DNA of 7,631 nucleotides, taken from NCBI GenBank assembly GCA_937894185.1, contig CALCSA010000475.1, positions 1 to 7,631 on the forward strand. Reading direction: 5' to 3'. Every line of letters starts with the position of its first letter. Position 1 is the first letter of the stretch. Below the pieces are notes generated by a model. That model saw nothing but the letters and a program-made list of their open reading frames with translations, did not search any database and was not told where the DNA came from. Source of the stretch: an uncultured Clostridia bacterium. Its GTDB lineage: Bacteria; Bacillota; Clostridia; Oscillospirales; Ruminococcaceae. Below, one piece after another: positions 5,987-7,631 of this stretch. Both the position numbers and the translations under genes were made by a program.

Positions 5987-6015
5987 CAAATATAAACTTA
6001 TTTAGGAGGTACAAA

Positions 6016-7080
6016 ATGAAAAGGATACTAGCTCTTTCCATGGCGGTAGTGATGCTGCTTTTGCTGCCTGCCTGCGGCGGAAAGTCCAATCCGAGCTCGA
6101 CGGCTGCACCGTCTTCCGCCAGTCAGGCTGAGCCTGCCAAAAGCGCTCAGCCGGAAAGCAAGACGATAACACTTCGTCTTGCTTCCAACCATACCGAAGA
6201 TTTCGTAACCTCGCTTGCCTGCATCCGCTTCGCGGAGCTGGTAAAAGAAAAAACCAACGGAGCCATTGAAGTTGAGACATACTTTAACGCCGTGCTGGGG
6301 GAAGAAAAGGCCACCATTGAACAGGCACAGTTTGGCGGTATCGATTTAATACGGGTTAACATTTCACCCCTCGCCGAATTTGTGGATGAATACAATGCGA
6401 TTCTGTTCCCGTATGTCTTTGCTAACCGGGAGCACTATTGGAGAGTAATGGATTCTGAAGAAGTCGGAAAAGCAATGATGCATTCCGAAAAAATGTTGGA
6501 GAACAATCTCTATGGCCTGTGCTTCTACGATAATGGTACCCGCAACTTCTTCTTCTCCAAAAACGTAGTGCACACTCCTGCGGATATGAAGGGTCTGGCT
6601 GTCCGTGTACAGGAGTCCAATCTGATGCTGGGAATGGTAAAGGCCATGGGCGCAAATCCCACAGCTATGGCGGCAAGCGAACTGTACAGCGCGCTCCAGA
6701 CAGGGGTTATCAGCGGTGGAGAGAACAACCTGCCTTGGTATCTGTCCATGTCTCTTAACGAAGTTGCGCCGATGATTACCATGGATGAGCACAACCGTTC
6801 CGCCGACTTGCTGGTCATCTCCAAAGCTACCATGGAAAAACTGACCGATGAGCAGATGGCGGCCCTTCAAGAGGCTGCGGACGAGTCCAGCCTGTACCAG
6901 CGTGAGCTGTGGGAAAAGAGCGAAGCGGATGCACGCCAGCAGTGCCTTGATAAGGGCTGCACGATCACCGATCTGACGGATGAAGAGCGTCAGCTGTTTA
7001 TGGACGCCGTCCAAGAGCTGAATAAGACTGAGGGCGAGAAATACAGCGAAATTTTTGCAAAGATTGAGGCGCTTAAATAA
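6016..7080 (+). CDS. dctP: TRAP transporter solute-binding lipoprotein (DctP family)
   Basis: The 354-residue protein starts with a lipoprotein signal (MKRILALSM, hydrophobic core, lipobox LPAC). C20 would be lipidated and anchor it outside the membrane. A Ser/Ala/Pro-rich linker spans 21-48 before the DctP domain. That domain shows LRLASNHT, NNLYGLCFYDNGTRNFFF, GLAVRVQES (193-201), MGANPTAMAASELYSALQTGVISGGENN (211-238) and a late helix region. R197 is the family arginine that normally contacts a substrate carboxylate, which argues for an acidic ligand. The ATG at 6016 has AGGAGG six bases upstream. A longer reading from 5971 starts inside the intercistronic hairpin and would spoil the signal peptide. 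It is the last gene of the operon, separated from dctQM by two enzyme genes, and delivers substrate to them. Family certain; ligand unknown. Confidence 0.95.
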   Translation: MKRILALSMAVVMLLLLPACGGKSNPSSTAAPSSASQAEPAKSAQPESKTITLRLASNHTEDFVTSLACIRFAELVKEKTNGAIEVETYFNAVLGEEKATIEQAQFGGIDLIRVNISPLAEFVDEYNAILFPYVFANREHYWRVMDSEEVGKAMMHSEKMLENNLYGLCFYDNGTRNFFFSKNVVHTPADMKGLAVRVQESNLMLGMVKAMGANPTAMAASELYSALQTGVISGGENNLPWYLSMSLNEVAPMITMDEHNRSADLLVISKATMEKLTDEQMAALQEAADESSLYQRELWEKSEADARQQCLDKGCTITDLTDEERQLFMDAVQELNKTEGEKYSEIFAKIEALK

Positions 7081-7184
7081 CCAGTTTCTAATGCCACATT
7101 CTGAAGCAAAAAAAAGCCTGCCGCGCATTGTGAACAACCCCAAATTGTGCGGACAGTACAAAGAGAGCCCTGAGAGCAGGAAAA

Positions 7185-7232
7185 GTTAAAACAGGAGTGG
7201 CGCCGCGAAAGCGGCGCCACTCCTGTTTTAAC
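7185..7232. terminator. Perfect 22-bp palindrome, shared operon terminator
   Basis: Positions 7185-7206 and 7211-7232 pair without a mismatch around a GAAA tetraloop (7207-7210). The inner stem is GC-rich (GGAGTGGCGCCGC) and the outer part is GTTAAAAC/GTTTTAAC, so a short U-run ends the hairpin on either strand. It lies 104 bases after the dctP stop and is the only strong terminator there, and it could also stop transcripts from the minus-strand gene at the right edge. It overlaps the codons for the end of an IS3-type transposase remnant. Bases 7081-7184 show no gene. They include a GTACTGTCCGCAC-like stretch (minus strand, near 7160) that may be leftover IS end sequence. Confidence 0.8.
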
Positions 7233-7405
7233 TGGACACGCTCATGGTTGTAGGAATATATGTAGTCGCCAGTCATTCGGTCGGCCTCTTTGAAGGATAG
7301 CGGTTTACACCGGTAAATGCACCCCGTCTTGAGAATGAAGAAGAAGTTTTCTGCTAACCCCATCACCTTGAGCGTGGGCAAAGCTTTTTTAGCACCAAAG
7401 TTCAA
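7226..7405 (-). pseudogene. IS3-family transposase remnant (C-terminal part of orfB)
   Basis: Minus-strand codons from about 7360 to 7226 read GLAENFFFILKTGCIYR, then FKEADRMTGDYIYSYNHERVQLK. This is the C-terminal end of IS150-like IS3-family transposases, including the catalytic glutamate of the DDE triad in AENFF and the YNHER(I/V)QLK signature. Upstream of about 7360 the reading no longer matches the expected SMSRKGNCxDN segment, and the first two catalytic aspartates and the zinc-like N-terminal orfA are absent. Downstream the usual TGxAPLTLR ending is replaced by the 22-bp palindrome, and the frame runs on to about 7088 without similarity. The fragment cannot encode an active enzyme. 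It marks an old insertion at the right edge of the sugar operon. Confidence 0.75.
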
Positions 7406-7436
7406 ACTGGCATTTGTCTGTGGATCAATAGGCGGT

Positions 7437-7631
7437 TCATTTTTGCCGGGGCCGGAGCAGCAGATAAAAAATCACGCCGCCAACCAGTGCGATATAACTG
7501 ACCACTCCCCAGGGAATCCCGGCATTTTGCGGGGGAATCTCAACCTGATACACCAGAGGATCGGGCTCCCGGTCCAGATAACGTGGCAGTTCCGGTGGGG
7601 CGGATTCTTCAGAGGTGGCGGAAGTGCTGGC
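7437..7631 (-). CDS. C-terminal part of an unidentified membrane-anchored protein
   Basis: Sixty-four codons plus TGA are visible and the start lies beyond the window. The visible part begins with a Ser/Thr/Ala/Glu/Pro-rich stretch (about 1-14). It continues through an acidic, proline-rich linker (LPRYLDREPDPL and VEIPPQNAG) to a single hydrophobic segment at about 41-59 (WGVVSYIALVGGVIFYLLL), and ends in a basic tail, RPRQK. That is the pattern of a C-terminal membrane anchor with the bulk of the protein outside the cell. There is no LPxTG motif in view. I do not recognise the family. The gene is convergent with the TRAP operon and lies upstream of the transposase remnant, so it probably shares the palindromic terminator. 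Confidence 0.65.
   Translation of the reverse strand, partial: ASTSATSEESAPPELPRYLDREPDPLVYQVEIPPQNAGIPWGVVSYIALVGGVIFYLLLRPRQK

Noticed and set aside
6364..7161. 265-codon minus-strand open frame opposite dctP
   Set aside because: It lies opposite a certain DctP gene, has no family features, and runs past the dctP stop only by chance.
7088..7405. Intact 105-residue protein on the minus strand
   Set aside because: Only the part from about 7360 to 7226 resembles a transposase. The rest is non-homologous read-through, so it is listed as a pseudogene.
1..7631. CRISPR array, tRNA, rRNA, riboswitch or defence system
   Set aside because: No regularly spaced repeats, cloverleaf, conserved riboswitch core or defence-type protein was seen on either strand.

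Overview
The window looks like chromosomal DNA from an anaerobic, low-to-mid GC Firmicute of the Clostridia, probably a gut Oscillospiraceae-type organism. This rests on strong AGGAGG ribosome binding sites, a very AT-rich promoter region between moderately GC-rich genes, a TTG start, a Gram-positive style lipoprotein solute-binding protein and an IS3-type transposase remnant. The assignment is inference from style, not from a marker gene.

Layout. Positions 1-139 are the 3' end of a nucleotidyltransferase-like gene (+). A strong hairpin at 197-234 can stop transcription from both sides. A LacI-family repressor gene (383-1429, -) is transcribed away from a 367-bp AT-rich divergent control region (1430-1796). 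That region holds one promoter for lacI, one good and one weaker promoter for the rightward operon, and three copies of a TAAACGTTT operator-like palindrome. The rightward operon follows: small cupin (1797), RpiB/LacAB-family isomerase (2193), TRAP small permease DctQ (2690), TRAP large permease DctM (3208), KduI/IolB-like cupin isomerase (4534), ribulose/allulose-phosphate epimerase-like protein (5295) and TRAP solute-binding lipoprotein DctP (6016-7080). A perfect 22-bp stem with a GAAA loop (7185-7232) closes the operon. It lies on the 3' end of a decayed IS3-family transposase (-). At the right edge is the C-terminal part of a membrane-anchored protein (7437-7631, -), convergent with the operon.

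How the genes fit together. The TRAP system (DctP captures, DctQ/DctM use an ion gradient) suggests import of an anionic sugar, such as a sugar acid. Inside the cell every recognisable enzyme is an isomerase, an epimerase or an unassigned cupin. There is no kinase, dehydrogenase, dehydratase or aldolase between promoter and terminator. The RpiB plus AlsE-like pair recalls D-allose catabolism, but the transporter and the KduI/IolB-like enzyme point to an acidic sugar. Several residues that RpiB enzymes use for ring opening and phosphate binding are changed here. The main hypothesis is therefore a compact isomerisation route for an anionic, possibly unphosphorylated sugar, controlled by the adjacent LacI-type repressor. 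The substrate cannot be named from sequence alone.
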